This document shows positions 1-10,770 of a stretch of DNA of 64,000 nucleotides, piece after piece; the stretch's first letter is position 1, and each line of letters begins with the position of its first letter. The translations under genes were made by a program, and so were the position numbers. The DNA lies in contig BLSF01000050.1 in assembly GCA_012862575.1 (NCBI GenBank), forward strand, positions 62,001-126,000. The letters are read 5' to 3'. The notes under the pieces are model-generated. The model did no database searches. It was not told the DNA's origin and was given only the letters and a program-made list of their open reading frames with translations. The DNA comes from Parietichytrium sp. I65-24A (taxonomy: Eukaryota; Sar; Bigyra; Thraustochytrida; Thraustochytriidae).

Positions 1-3000
1 AAAGCCTCATTGAGAGCAACTCGACAGCAGCAAGTCCCAACCCGGAAGAATTCCTGCTAGAAATAATAGCAACAAAATTGCGAAATAGAAAATCCGCGCT
101 CTCCGCGCCCAAAGCCTCGTCGATAAAGTTGCAAACCTTCCCAATGTTTGAAAGCTCCTCCCGCTCGATTGAGACAGCCTTGGTAAGATGTATCATCGGC
201 ACCCTCGAATCCCGTATCCATTGATCAACGTCATCCATGCTTGCTGCTGCCCACTCGAAGGATGTAGCCTGCAGGCGATGCCAGCCCCCTCCACCGTGAA
301 ATGGAATCAAAGTCGGTAACTGAGTATCGGCAGTCTGGCGATCATCAGTATACGAAAGCGCAAAAGCTTTGATTGCCTCCAATTCGGCGTCAGTGCTGAA
401 TTGCCGAGTTTCGTCACCCACTCCTTTTAACATCCGCGAAGCCTTCAATTTTGGGCGACCCGCTCTTGAAGCGTACCGTGCGATAAGCTTCACCTTGTTC
501 CGAGGGAGGCGCAGACGCGGCTCAACAAACCGGTGCATGGCGACATAGTGGGACATGTCACGAAATAAGCTCGCATGCTTTGGGAGCTGCTCGCCGCTTC
601 GAAGATAAGTTGCCTCGTAAAAATGCAAACGGGAAGCAACTGCGTTGGGTTTGGAGGTTTGTAGAGAGGAGTTCGACAGCCTTGCAACCAAGGCGTGCTC
701 CATAGGAGAGAATGGAAGGTCGGTGCTCGCATAATTAAGTATATCCAGAGCAGAAGAATACGCGCTGTACTCAAGCTTGAGCAGGTACAGAGCCATCGCG
801 GCTGGGCGGCTCATAGGGAGGAAGAACTGCCGCGTGGGGTCAATTTGCGCCACGAAGTATCTCTGGTGCCGGAACTCATCCTTTGTTGTATTTTTCATTG
901 AAGCACCTTCCCCTCCTGGAGCAACAGCAAACAGAATATACTCCTCTTTCCAGGCGTTGGTAAGGGTCACGAATTGAGCGAGCCCTTCCGTAACCGGGAG
1001 CTCAAGTCGAGCAAACTCGCGATCAAGCGCAAAATCGATTCCAAGGTGCGGATTGTCAGCGAGGACTGTAAACCCGTCTTCTTGGACCAAGAGACGAAGT
1101 TCAAGGCTTGTTACCTCAATTTCTCTCAGTCTGGTTTCGCCAAGCGTCCTCCAAAACAATACAAAGCGAGCTTCTGCAAGCCTGCAGACCGATTTGATGA
1201 CGTTCTTTGGCGGACTTCGGTCCAGCTCAACATTCGCAATTGGTTTCCATATACATCCTGTTGGCACGTCAATGACAATATCATAAAATTGCAAAGGTGC
1301 TGTTCTTCCGCCTTTAAAGAACGGGGTACTTGCAACTATCGCATTTTCCTCCAGATCCAACCAAAATAATTCGTACTGATTGAGCAGCCCGGTCGGAAGA
1401 TAAGCACACAGCGCGTCACGCGGAATAAGATAGTACTGTTTGCCAGTAGATCTTGACTCAAATACGCCGGTCACAACGTTGGGCTGCTCCACCAGACTGC
1501 TGTGGTCTAAGGAGAAGTGCGAACAAGACTGGCGAGTAGTTGACTCGGGACGCACAATCTTATGCCCTTCGGGCGTGATTTGTAGGGCGTATATTTCGTC
1601 AACTTCCCCCACCGCGAATTTAACTCGCTCGCAATCCTTTGTGACCGGTTCAAACAGAGGGGAGGAATGCAAGCTGACCTGCAACCTATCTCGGTTCTCA
1701 TTGAGAAATTCCACAGAGCACACCACAGAGGGAGCAGACGTTACCAAAGTCTCGCTTGTACTAACATAGCATACCCCACCGTCCAAAGGACGTGAAGTGT
1801 CGATCCCGAGGCATTCGCCCACAATGCTGTAGCCGCGAAGCTGCGTTGGAACTGAGGACTGCGGCACTCGGCCAACTAAGGCCACGTTTCCAGTAAAAGA
1901 GTTGACTCGCATATCCTGGAAAGAGTAGTCAAAGCGGTCCAATTTCCATTCGCAAGACGATGGTAGTGGCCGGGCGATGCAGCGCTGCACAAGCTCATTT
2001 AAATCTGCGCTATCCAAGCTGCCAAAGTACATACAATTCCTCACCAACACACCATGAATGTGAAGCCTTACGCTTTTATCGGCGTACTCCTCACTTTGCA
2101 GTGATTGCAGACACCAGAGCAAAAGTTCAGTGCTATGCTCTCGTACGGTTGCTTGGTCAGCCTCCAAAAAGCACAGACAGCATCCCCAATATAAATTGGA
2201 AGCCTTGAAAAATTCAAGCAATTTTGTGCGAAGCAAAGTTTGTATTCTAAGGAGATCAGTCTCCCGAATAGCGACCGCGCTCTCTAACCTTCCCAAGATC
2301 AAAACTGTGTCTTTTAATGCCGCCAAGACAGTCCTGGGAACCTTGGTGGTCGACTTGCACACCTCCAAAATACTCTCAGCAAGGCTTGCAAGAAGCGTTA
2401 CCACCTGAGATCCCTGACGTGAAAGCTCAAACTCCAACAAGCTCGGTAACTCTCCTTCCACATAACATCTTGAGACAGGTTGCGGACAATCCAGGCTCTC
2501 GGCAGCCCGAAACTGTTTGTCCTGTATGCTGCAATGGCCCGGTTCGAGAAGCGCAGCGTTGAAGATGGTCCGAAGCTCTTCGTTGAAAAGCAACGTTGGT
2601 CGATCCTCTGCGACAAAAAAGCTGAGGAGAGCCGGTATCCGTACGAAGGGAACTGTTAAGAAAGTCGCAATTCGCTCCGACTCTGCTGGCCCAAGGTACT
2701 CCGAGAAAGTTGAAAGAGGAGAGGCGCAGAGGACATCGTGTTCGTCCATGGATGCTGCAAGTCGCCAAGTTCCCCCAAGCACGCATGCTTTCGGAGATGC
2801 ACGAGAAGCAAATTGTCTTGACTTGAAAGAGAATTCGTGGAAAAGATCTTTTCCGAATGCGCGCGCAAAGATTTCCAACTCGTCCTTTGCCCGAAAGCAT
2901 CTCCATCGAACTGGCCTTTCCACATCTAGCTCAAATTCGCTCCAGTCATCCTGTTCTTGATGGTCTGAAGGCGGAGAAAGGCACCCAAACTTGAACATCA

Positions 3001-5416
3001 CGGCGATATCGCGGACACTACTGAACAAGGCCAGGGTTTCGGAGCACATGGCCTTGGCGCTTTCGAAGAGTGAGTCCGTTGGTGCCCCTTCTACTGCCGC
3101 AGCGAGGCGGAGAACTGATGGAATTGCTTCTCCATCAAAATGCTTAGATTGAAGGGTGCTAAAGTCCCAAATATTTCGCTCGTCGTGGTCTGGTTTCTTC
3201 GCGTCTGCGAAAAAAAGAAGAAGCGATTTCCGCACAACCGCAAACGAAGGGCTGGTGCTTGAATAGGCAGTCGCATCGTGAAAGTCGACCCCGTTAAGAG
3301 CTTTGGCATCTGGCACCATTCCTTGGACCAGACCGCTTGCGCTAGAACCACCTTTTGGGCAGAGAAGAATAGCATTGGCGTACATGTAGAGGGCCCCGAG
3401 TGTGACGAGGAAATCCCCAAACTCAGTCCCACTGCGCGACAAGCTCGGCATTTCCTCCGAAGCTGCAATCCGAAGAAATGAATGCAAGTATAGAGCGGTG
3501 ATTTGCGTCAAGTGTCGCGCCGTCTCGTTTTGCACAATCACCGAAACCCACTCCTTACTTTCAAGCCACAGGTTTGGATCATGAGGAAGAAATCGAACGA
3601 CTGCGTTCTGTACAACGGCAACGATTGCAAAGTTGTGAATGCTGCCTCGAGCCGGAACTTGACTAAGGTTCAGGACAATTGCATGAAGCCCAGCCACCTT
3701 TTTGGACAAGATTGTGTCCGTGAATAAAGGATTATCGGGGCTGACGTTGATTGATGGTTCTCCGCGAGCCTCCTCCGCGGTCCCTTCGATAAGGCCGGCC
3801 GTATGTGCATATAGAGCAGACCCTTTTATAGCTATCGCGACTTCAGCAACCATGAACTCGTTATATGTCATTGCGGAGCCAATGTTTGTCTCTCGAGCTT
3901 CGTCCATAATCGCTTTTCTGTCCTCTTCGCAACGCGTCATCAGCTTCTCGACCAGCGCTTGTGCCTGCTCACGGTCGCTCATAAGGTGCGCCTTCTGTAC
4001 CGACTTTGCCACACGCGTAGCAATCACTTTGAGCTGCTCAGGGGACCTAGCTGAGGCCTCACTCGAACTTGTCACGGCTTCCGCCAGCTCCAGGCGCAGT
4101 GCTAATTTTACGCGTTTCCAATGTGATGCATCTAAACTTGCTCGGAGCCGCATTGCGACAAATAGAGCAGGCAACACGGACTGTGACGGCTGTCTTCCCG
4201 GTTTGGTCCACCACCAATTCTCATCTACCCACTTTCCAGAGTATTGCTCTGGGATGGCGACGTGCAGCGGTTTGCCACCTGCCAAAAAGGGCAGCAGCAC
4301 TTCATACAGCACCCGGGAGGTATTTTTTGCAGACGAGGAGTAACGAAGTTTTATGAGCATGGACGCGAATGTGGGGTCCAGGAGCCGAAGTCGAGATACA
4401 TACGGTATCAACAGTACCGGACAAGCCTTGCATTCGCCAGTGCGTGAGAATTTCTGTGGGTGATACTCCAGGTGATGCTTGCTGCACACATAAACTGCAT
4501 ATTGATTTTGGCGAGGCTCAATTACCAGAGCAAAGCTTCCAGACACATTTGCACCTTTGAAACCAAGAGGATATATCCCGTAGTCTTGGGAGCCTAAGGA
4601 CGTCACATGTCTCAAGAAGCACTCCACCTGAGCAACTACATCACCTTCCCTGTCCTCCATGAGTTGTAAAAATACTGCGGCCTTGCTCAGAGCCTGAAGC
4701 GCCGCTTGAGGAACCTTGTCTTCGAGTAATCCCCGCAAGGCAAGGATCTCTTTCACTTCTGGCTCAGATCCTAAGGTGACGAGCTCGAAAGATTCGAAAA
4801 ACATCGCATGATAGAGTCTTTCACAACTAGGGAGCTCCGTCTCGGTTGTGGATGGCTCTGAGTCTACTGCCAACGCCCCAAGCTCTTTGATTCCGTTAAC
4901 AAACTTGATGGACTCGAAGGCTGCTCCAAAGTCAACCCCCGTAGCATCCGTCATCTGTGCAAGAACCTTAGACTCTCCGTATCGGTCGACCAATTTGTTC
5001 ACCTGCGACGCCTCGCCTCGACCTGTGCCTTCAACTTCATCAAGGACCGTGGCCAACACAGTCTTCACCTCTTCGCGATGAGCATCAACACTGCCACCCC
5101 ACCCCATGTCCGTCGTTGCGGACAGCAATCTAGCGCGGCGACTTGCGTGAGGATCGGCCTTGTTTTGCACTACGATCTCCGGAAGATCTTGCATAGCCTG
5201 TGCGGTGAATCCTTCTCTGCGGTCCGCGTCCGAAACGTGCGCCGTCTCCGCAGACTGCACATTATTCCCGGTGCTTTTGGCATACCACGCTTTGAACTCC
5301 TCGATCGAAGCTGCATCACATCCGGAGAGCTGCATCTGAGTCAAGATCCCCGTCAGAGGCACGCCGGACCTGGCCATAAGGAAGAACCTCTTCTGCTGCT
5401 GCTGCTGCTGCGCCAT
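1..5416 (-). CDS. giant protein, N-terminal 1805 codons, runs off left edge; possible DUF3638-type family
   Basis: I see one uninterrupted frame on the minus strand from an ATG at 5416 to the window edge (1805 codons plus one base, no stop). Three in-frame stops (TAG TGA TAA) lie about 30 to 40 bases upstream of this ATG, so it is the first possible start in this exon. The N-terminus is MAQQQQQQKRFF, a six-Gln run followed by M-x3-GVPL-x3-L-x-QM-x3-G, which resembles the short segment of CCDC53/WASH subunit 3 also found in other protist proteins. No signal peptide or clear membrane span was seen. Far downstream are segments such as ALCAYLPTGLLNQYELFW (positions about 1450 to 1360) and QFFLPMSRPAAMALYLLKLE (about 850 to 775). 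These remind me of the very large DUF3638/DUF3645 proteins (annotated as putative ubiquitin hydrolases), but the diagnostic P-loop-like part would lie left of the window. The family call is therefore weak, while the reading frame is very strong. Confidence 0.9.
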   Translation of the reverse strand, partial: MAQQQQQQKRFFLMARSGVPLTGILTQMQLSGCDAASIEEFKAWYAKSTGNNVQSAETAHVSDADRREGFTAQAMQDLPEIVVQNKADPHASRRARLLSATTDMGWGGSVDAHREEVKTVLATVLDEVEGTGRGEASQVNKLVDRYGESKVLAQMTDATGVDFGAAFESIKFVNGIKELGALAVDSEPSTTETELPSCERLYHAMFFESFELVTLGSEPEVKEILALRGLLEDKVPQAALQALSKAAVFLQLMEDREGDVVAQVECFLRHVTSLGSQDYGIYPLGFKGANVSGSFALVIEPRQNQYAVYVCSKHHLEYHPQKFSRTGECKACPVLLIPYVSRLRLLDPTFASMLIKLRYSSSAKNTSRVLYEVLLPFLAGGKPLHVAIPEQYSGKWVDENWWWTKPGRQPSQSVLPALFVAMRLRASLDASHWKRVKLALRLELAEAVTSSSEASARSPEQLKVIATRVAKSVQKAHLMSDREQAQALVEKLMTRCEEDRKAIMDEARETNIGSAMTYNEFMVAEVAIAIKGSALYAHTAGLIEGTAEEARGEPSINVSPDNPLFTDTILSKKVAGLHAIVLNLSQVPARGSIHNFAIVAVVQNAVVRFLPHDPNLWLESKEWVSVIVQNETARHLTQITALYLHSFLRIAASEEMPSLSRSGTEFGDFLVTLGALYMYANAILLCPKGGSSASGLVQGMVPDAKALNGVDFHDATAYSSTSPSFAVVRKSLLLFFADAKKPDHDERNIWDFSTLQSKHFDGEAIPSVLRLAAAVEGAPTDSLFESAKAMCSETLALFSSVRDIAVMFKFGCLSPPSDHQEQDDWSEFELDVERPVRWRCFRAKDELEIFARAFGKDLFHEFSFKSRQFASRASPKACVLGGTWRLAASMDEHDVLCASPLSTFSEYLGPAESERIATFLTVPFVRIPALLSFFVAEDRPTLLFNEELRTIFNAALLEPGHCSIQDKQFRAAESLDCPQPVSRCYVEGELPSLLEFELSRQGSQVVTLLASLAESILEVCKSTTKVPRTVLAALKDTVLILGRLESAVAIRETDLLRIQTLLRTKLLEFFKASNLYWGCCLCFLEADQATVREHSTELLLWCLQSLQSEEYADKSVRLHIHGVLVRNCMYFGSLDSADLNELVQRCIARPLPSSCEWKLDRFDYSFQDMRVNSFTGNVALVGRVPQSSVPTQLRGYSIVGECLGIDTSRPLDGGVCYVSTSETLVTSAPSVVCSVEFLNENRDRLQVSLHSSPLFEPVTKDCERVKFAVGEVDEIYALQITPEGHKIVRPESTTRQSCSHFSLDHSSLVEQPNVVTGVFESRSTGKQYYLIPRDALCAYLPTGLLNQYELFWLDLEENAIVASTPFFKGGRTAPLQFYDIVIDVPTGCIWKPIANVELDRSPPKNVIKSVCRLAEARFVLFWRTLGETRLREIEVTSLELRLLVQEDGFTVLADNPHLGIDFALDREFARLELPVTEGLAQFVTLTNAWKEEYILFAVAPGGEGASMKNTTKDEFRHQRYFVAQIDPTRQFFLPMSRPAAMALYLLKLEYSAYSSALDILNYASTDLPFSPMEHALVARLSNSSLQTSKPNAVASRLHFYEATYLRSGEQLPKHASLFRDMSHYVAMHRFVEPRLRLPRNKVKLIARYASRAGRPKLKASRMLKGVGDETRQFSTDAELEAIKAFALSYTDDRQTADTQLPTLIPFHGGGGWHRLQATSFEWAAASMDDVDQWIRDSRVPMIHLTKAVSIEREELSNIGKVCNFIDEALGAESADFLFRNFVAIISSRNSSGLGLAAVELLSMRL

Positions 5417-5572
5417 CTTGAGAGCCTCCTTCTTCTCTGTCTGTCTCGCCGGCCCTTATCACTACCGCACACCTTCTCCCAATCCGTCCTCACAAACGAC
5501 CTCGAGTACCTCCGAGTCCGGACTTTGTCACAACTCACAAGTCACAACACCAGCACCGCGCCACCGGCATGC

Positions 5573-5637
5573 GCAATGCACAATGCACAATGCACAATGC
5601 ACAATGCACAATGCACAATGCACAATGCACAATGCAC
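5573..5637. repeat. tandem repeat, unit TGCACAA (7 bp), about 9 copies
   Basis: Perfect or near-perfect 7-bp units about 160 to 220 bases upstream of the giant gene's ATG. A unit not divisible by three makes any protein role unlikely; it sits in a promoter or 5' UTR position. Confidence 0.95.
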
Positions 5638-5740
5638 GTTCGCCCTCTGTTTCGAGCTCCTCGCCTCTGCCAAGTCTGGGCTCTTCGGGACAGGCAACAA
5701 GTGACGCACAGCGCAAGCGCGAAGTGGCCAAAGCGAGCAG

Positions 5741-5773
5741 ACCCTGCACCCTGCACCCTGCACCCTGCACCCT
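5741..5773. repeat. tandem repeat, unit CCTGCAC (7 bp), about 4.5 copies
   Basis: Second heptamer array about 100 bases from the first. Both units contain TGCAC, so they may derive from one another. Confidence 0.9.
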
Positions 5774-6969
5774 TCGTCCGTGCTGTCAGCGCTGTCGATG
5801 CCAACCGAAGGGATTCTGCGCTGTCCTTCTCTGGTTCGTTTCAACCTCTGACCTTCCCACCTTCGAATTCGTCTCACAGTCAATTCAAGTTTGTCTGATC
5901 TCTCTCTCTCTCTCTGTCTCTCTCTCTCTCCTTCTCAGGCAATGTCTCAAATGTTTGGAGATGTAATAGCGTGGTCTTAACACAATATCTAATGATCTAG
6001 GCTCTGCTACTGATATGAGCTGACTGTGGAGAGGCTGGTAGTAGGGGCGCACTATGGTTGACATGAAGTGCATGCATCGCCAGGAAACTTTCGTTTTGAT
6101 TTCAATGATTATGATTGACTGTGAGTTTGCATAGTGTGGAAGTTTCACTCTCGATGAAAGGTTGGTCATAAAGTGATGCATGCTTTCGAAGGAAGTGCTG
6201 ATGAACTGCGGAGTTATTTGGACGTGTTTGGGGATTTCTCGTTTTAATGTTATCGTGGTCATCATGCTGGAGGTTTTTTTTTCCCTCTGTCAACACCCGT
6301 GTCTCGTGCTCGCTGTCAAGTGCTTGCTTGCAAAACTTGCAAGTCGGGTTCACTTCTCTTCCACGACCAGTCGTCGCAGTCGTCGCAGTCGAGCCATCAC
6401 AGCAAGACACGACGTGAAAGAACAAATTGTGGAGGACGTCTCATGCTGCTTGGCGGTTGTAATACTCTTGTCGGAAGGTGTTCTTGCGTCTTCAGATGGA
6501 CGAGATGAACTTTGGACCCTGAGTTCCTCGAGCTAATGAAAGTGTCTTCAATACTTGTCCTGGCGACTTGGATCACAGGATCGCACTAGGCAGCTCGTCA
6601 AGAAGAAGAAGGAGAAGTAGGAGGAGAAGAAGAAGAGGAAGCATGCGCTGCCCTGCCACTGGCACTCGGATTATTGGCACTTGAAATGCATTCCACTGTG
6701 CCACCAAGGTGTACTCAGTTTCGATGGAAGCAGTCAGTGGAAGTGTGTAGAGTAAGTTAGTACTCGAATCTCTCGAATCTCTCTAATCCCTGTGATGACT
6801 TGGAGCTGTGTGACACAAGACACATGAAGAGACACTTGCTCGCACAAGGCGCACTCCGGCACTGGAGCAGCATAAACAGAGCAAGGAAGTTCGAGCTTTA
6901 CGGGGAGTTTGGCTGCACAGGGCGTGCAAAAGCAAAAGAGCCCGGTTGGTCTTTCACTGCGCGCACAAA

Positions 6970-7701
6970 ATGTCGAGGGTGGTTGTCGTGGCCAGCGTCT
7001 TCGGAGGGATGGGAGACGTTGGCAAGTTCGCTGGGTTGAAGGGCGAGGCGTTGGTGGCCATGTATGGCGGGAAAGAAGACCGCAGCAGAATGATGCACGT
7101 GGATGTTGCGAACGAGGATTGGAAGCGCGAGACACACGACGCGCTATGCAAAATAGCCGACGAGATAACGTACGTCGATGTCGACAGCCACACGGCGCAA
7201 GCAGAGCTTGAACAGGCGTTTCAAGGAGCCACGGCTGTGGTGTCTTGCGTGGGAAATCGGCAGGGTTCCATGCCAAGGTACTGTGCGGACGGGACGGCAA
7301 AAATAATCGGAGCCATGAAAGCCGCGGGTGTGCAGCGCTTGGTGTCGCTGGCAAGCTTCGGGATCAATGACCCTTACAGCAGATGGGGAGCAATACCGCT
7401 GCTCTGGGGCTGCATGCTCCGTACGATCTGGCGCGACGTGCGAAAGGACATTAGCGCGCTTGAAAGGCATGTCCAGGGCTCCGGATTGGACTATCTCTTG
7501 GTTCGCCCGCTCGGCCTCGACCCACAGGAAATGCCACGCGGGACATGGATGTTACAGAATGAGTCAATCAACAAGGGTGAAACCATGAATGTGACCGTGT
7601 CGAAGCGAGACACTGCCGATTTTATGATGCAAGAAGCGAGGACGCCAACTCTCCATAAAACTGGAGTGTCAATATCCTCATCCAAAACTTCAAAGGAGTA
7701 G
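6970..7701 (+). CDS. NAD(P)-binding atypical short-chain dehydrogenase (NmrA-like)
   Basis: A 243-residue protein if translation begins at ATG 6970 (AAAATGTCG context). An in-frame ATG at 6946 would add eight residues, but starting at 6970 places the first Rossmann strand (MSRVVVVASVFGGMGDVG) at the very N-terminus, as expected. The glycine-rich GGMGDVG loop fits a nucleotide-binding atypical SDR. Later segments AVVSCVGN, GVQRLVSLASFG and SGLDYLLVRPLGL match the strand 4, strand 5 and substrate-loop regions of NAD(P)H-binding NmrA/SDR_a5 proteins. The classical Tyr-x3-Lys pair is not evident, which is usual for this branch. Such proteins act as redox sensors, epimerases or reductases; the substrate cannot be told. 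Intronless, no targeting signal seen. Confidence 0.8.
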   Translation: MSRVVVVASVFGGMGDVGKFAGLKGEALVAMYGGKEDRSRMMHVDVANEDWKRETHDALCKIADEITYVDVDSHTAQAELEQAFQGATAVVSCVGNRQGSMPRYCADGTAKIIGAMKAAGVQRLVSLASFGINDPYSRWGAIPLLWGCMLRTIWRDVRKDISALERHVQGSGLDYLLVRPLGLDPQEMPRGTWMLQNESINKGETMNVTVSKRDTADFMMQEARTPTLHKTGVSISSSKTSKE

Positions 7702-7973
7702 TGTTGTGCATAGAGTCAGCCCCCTTCTCTAAACTAGTGATACCTCAAATCGAGGAAAGAAAGAAAGCAAGACGTGATTGAGAGCGAAGCAGAGGGGGTA
7801 CCGGTAGCCGCTTCGCCTCTCCAAAGTCCTTCTGAACTGCTTTTTGCAAAGCAAACGCCATACAACGATTTCAATGTTTTAAAAATTGTGAGAAGATTTT
7901 GATCGAAAGGGAAAGAACTGCGGAAATTTCGAGTAAGGGTACTGTGACACATAGTTGCGCGCTCTGAGATATG

Positions 7974-9398
7974 TCAGGATTTTGAAGCACTCGGCCGTAC
8001 AGATACCATTTGAAGGCGCGGCGGTTTGCAGAATTTGAAGATCAGGGCAAGGCTCAGGATTGTCACAAACAGCAAGGTATTCATGACAATAGTGGTGATG
8101 ACATTCACCCCGAGCCCAAGAGCATCATCATCTCCAGCTACATTTTGAGGCGAGGCAGTTGGGTACAAGGTTTGGTTTGTGCTAATTGAGGTAGTTGGTG
8201 CTGCGGTTGGTTGGGGGGTAGGTGCCAAAGATTCTACAGAGCCATCTGTCGTCGTCGGTTGGCTAGTGTATTCCAGCTTGTCCACACTTGAAGCAAACAG
8301 AGTAAAGCCTGCTCCTTTCACAGTTCGGTCTGAAGAGAATTTGAGCAGGACGTTAGATGCTTGGTATGTCTGTGCGGTCGAGGCCATTTGACCTGTAAAA
8401 CTCCCAAGCAATGCCCCCACATCGTCGCCGTCCACATCATGTACGTACAGGTAGTCAAACCCGTCCTCAAGATCCAAGGACTCGATATCGATGCGAATGC
8501 TCTCGCCTTGGAGCAACCAGCACTTTCTCAAGTAACTTGTGTAGTCGTCCGTTCCCAAGGTAATATTTGTTGCCGTGGACTTGCTGAGCTCCACGGCTAT
8601 GTACTGATCACACCCGAATGGCTCACTCGTTCCGTGCTTTTCGATAACACTATTGATCCACTCGATTTGGTATGGGATCCCTGTATACGCACCAAATGAA
8701 TTGGGTCTGGCACAGCCGATCCCGTGACTTGTAATGCCGACTTGAACAGATGCTACACCATCCGTGTAATACAATGGCCCGCCTGAGTCGCCCTGGCATG
8801 TATCCACGCCGCCCTCAACGTAGCCCGCACATATTGTGGTGTTCACCTCCGCAGAATCACACTGCTGCACCGGCACGGTTGCAATGTAGAGCACATTAGT
8901 CGACACTGTTGTATTCTCGTGCAGGTTTCCCCATCCTATGATCGTCAAGTTTGTCCCAATCGCAGTATAGTTGGTATCAAGCCCCGCCAAAGCCATAAAA
9001 TTATTATTCCCCCGCTCAAAGCTTCGTCTCGTCCGAAGAAGCATGATATCATTTTCTTCGCTGGTTTTGTTGTAATTTGGATGAACGTACACCTTCAGTA
9101 TGTCTTCCCGCTCTGTGGAGCTATCCGAGTTTTCCTCGGACAGCTCAAGAGTTCCTCGAACCGCTGTTGTGTCCGTATTCCATGGCTCGCAATGAGCTGC
9201 GCTCATAACCCATCCCGGGGCAATCACTGTTCCTGCGCAAAAGTGCTCGGAATTAGACTGCAGCGACACCATCCAGTCATAAGTCTCTGTCGCCAGTAGC
9301 CCGCCCACAATTCTTGTGCTCGCCTTGGCCGTTGCCACAGAACCCGTCAAGAGCACCGCCGTCAAGGCGATGCTGCAACCAAAGTGTTCGCGTCGCAT
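7974..9398 (-). CDS. trypsin-like serine protease with CUB domain and C-terminal membrane anchor
   Basis: 474 residues. An N-terminal hydrophobic signal peptide (about 7-27) is followed by the S1 activation motif RIVGG (29-33). Catalytic residues are His69 (AAHC), Asp117 (NDIMLL) and Ser205 (CQGDSGGP). Asp199, six residues before the serine, is the S1-pocket Asp that gives trypsin-like cleavage after Arg/Lys. A CUB-like domain follows (about 262-375; FDYLYVHD and YQASNVLLKFSSD are typical), then a Pro/Thr-rich linker and one membrane span (about 436-458) with a short basic tail. It is therefore probably a type I cell-surface protease, possibly processed by cleavage before Ile30. Intronless. 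Neighbours give no pathway clue; a second, differently built S1 protease lies at 16811-18214. Confidence 0.93.
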   Translation of the reverse strand: MRREHFGCSIALTAVLLTGSVATAKASTRIVGGLLATETYDWMVSLQSNSEHFCAGTVIAPGWVMSAAHCEPWNTDTTAVRGTLELSEENSDSSTEREDILKVYVHPNYNKTSEENDIMLLRTRRSFERGNNNFMALAGLDTNYTAIGTNLTIIGWGNLHENTTVSTNVLYIATVPVQQCDSAEVNTTICAGYVEGGVDTCQGDSGGPLYYTDGVASVQVGITSHGIGCARPNSFGAYTGIPYQIEWINSVIEKHGTSEPFGCDQYIAVELSKSTATNITLGTDDYTSYLRKCWLLQGESIRIDIESLDLEDGFDYLYVHDVDGDDVGALLGSFTGQMASTAQTYQASNVLLKFSSDRTVKGAGFTLFASSVDKLEYTSQPTTTDGSVESLAPTPQPTAAPTTSISTNQTLYPTASPQNVAGDDDALGLGVNVITTIVMNTLLFVTILSLALIFKFCKPPRLQMVSVRPSASKS

Positions 9399-10770
9399 GG
9401 TGCCATGTGCGCCGGGACGAAGAGGAGGGCGCCGGTGCGTTTTGCAGCGAGACGACTTCGCGATGTCAGTGTACTGATAGTGAGTACCGGTTACATCAAC
9501 CCCCTCCCCTTTACCTTTCCTCGATGAACACCATGAACACCTCTAGGTTAGAGAGCCAATTGCCTGCGGATGCTCTGAGTATTTCGCTCTCATCCACTAG
9601 CACATGGGAAGGAAGGAAATTACCGGTACACAGTCGTATTGTTAGTTCACGTTATGGGAAAGTGGTGAAAGTTACCCAAGCCATCCAAAAACTACCGACA
9701 GTTCAGGGCTTAGCCGGAATTGCGACGAGCCAAACCCAACGGAAATGCGGCCCCTAAAATCCGACTCATCGATGCTCATCGTACTCAAAACATTGTGGAT
9801 GCCTCGAAGCCTTGTGGCCTTTTGGGTTTTCACTTTATAAACCCTCACATCACACCTAGACGTCATCTCACGTGCTCTCGAAGCTATATTACTAAAATAA
9901 GCGTTAAGCAACAGTGACCGCGACGATTATAATAACTTGAATACTTGAAAAAAAATTGAAAGAATTCAGAATTGACTCGTAGTAGCCTACTTTCCTAACT
10001 TCAACAACTTCAACGGCTCTCTCTGCTTCGCGAGTGGCTAGAGAAAGCGGTAGGGTTAGTGTATTTGCACACCTCCATCCTGCCTACAATTCGTCGTAAA
10101 ACACAATGCAGAATTTTAAGATGCAAAGTCGCCTGAAAAGTTGCTTGAAAGGTCTGGCGGCAGAAATAGGAAAGGGCAATTCGACGCGCTTCGTCAAATG
10201 CATATCGCAATCACATCGTTTGGGCAGGTTCAAACGAGAACGGCGGAAGAACGCGGATGAAGGAGCATGCCTGCAGAACGGGTCCGAGTATTATCTTCGC
10301 ATCATGGCTTGTCTTGGAACGGATACATTCTTCGGATCTATGAGTTCCAGCAGGCATGTCAGGGGGGGAGCTGCCAAGAAAGAAAGAAAGAGAGAGAGAG
10401 AGCTGCGATGTGATGTGTGGTGCAAGAAAATGATCGTGTTGATGCCTCGAGCTGTCAGTTGTTTTTCTACTTCGAACGAAGTTTTTGCCTCAGTGGATCA
10501 AAATTTACGATTGTCAACACGGAAGTGAGCTGATACAAACTTTAGTTTTGCTTTTCTAAGAAAGAGAGGTCTCATATGGTCTCATGCACGATTCTATTCG
10601 CGTAAACGTGTTTAGCACAGCGGCACGATAAGCATTTTTAATTAACCGGCTGACGTAGTACTTCAACAAAGTAAGGATCAGATTACCTCTCTTGCGCAAG
10701 TGCACTGCTGCACGCTCTCTGGCGAAGCCGCGCCTTCGGCCAGGCTGTTACGCAGCTTGGCAACGACGCG
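9399..10770. other. intergenic region, no supported gene
   Basis: Contains GTAC-cored motifs near 9467-9494 and 9620-9630, upstream of the trypsin-CUB gene. A 140-residue open frame at 10106-10528 has no recognisable domain and a low-complexity Lys/Arg/Glu stretch, so I do not call it. The last 100 bases (from 10672) stay open in frame with the next gene and might hold part of its N-terminus. Confidence 0.5.

Larger units (their letters stand above)
5417..6969. other. divergent intergenic region with heptamer tandem repeats
   Basis: Shared upstream region of the giant minus-strand gene and the plus-strand NmrA-like gene. It holds two 7-bp tandem repeats (5573-5637, 5741-5773), a TC-rich tract (about 5898-5936), a GAAGAA-type purine tract (about 6600-6640), and one copy on each strand of the 11-mer TTGACTGTGAG (5873-5883 minus, 6115-6125 plus). 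Short open frames here, including one that translates the heptamer array, look like chance. Confidence 0.6.

Noticed and set aside
5418-5966. Open frames translating the TGCACAA array into repeated His-Asn-Ala-Gln-Cys-Thr-Met
   Set aside because: The repeat unit is 7 bp, so the array is open in several frames on both strands by necessity; no flanking coding signal.
10106-10528. 140-codon plus-strand open frame between protease and 7TM genes
   Set aside because: No recognisable domain; Lys/Arg/Glu run from a GAAAGA microsatellite.
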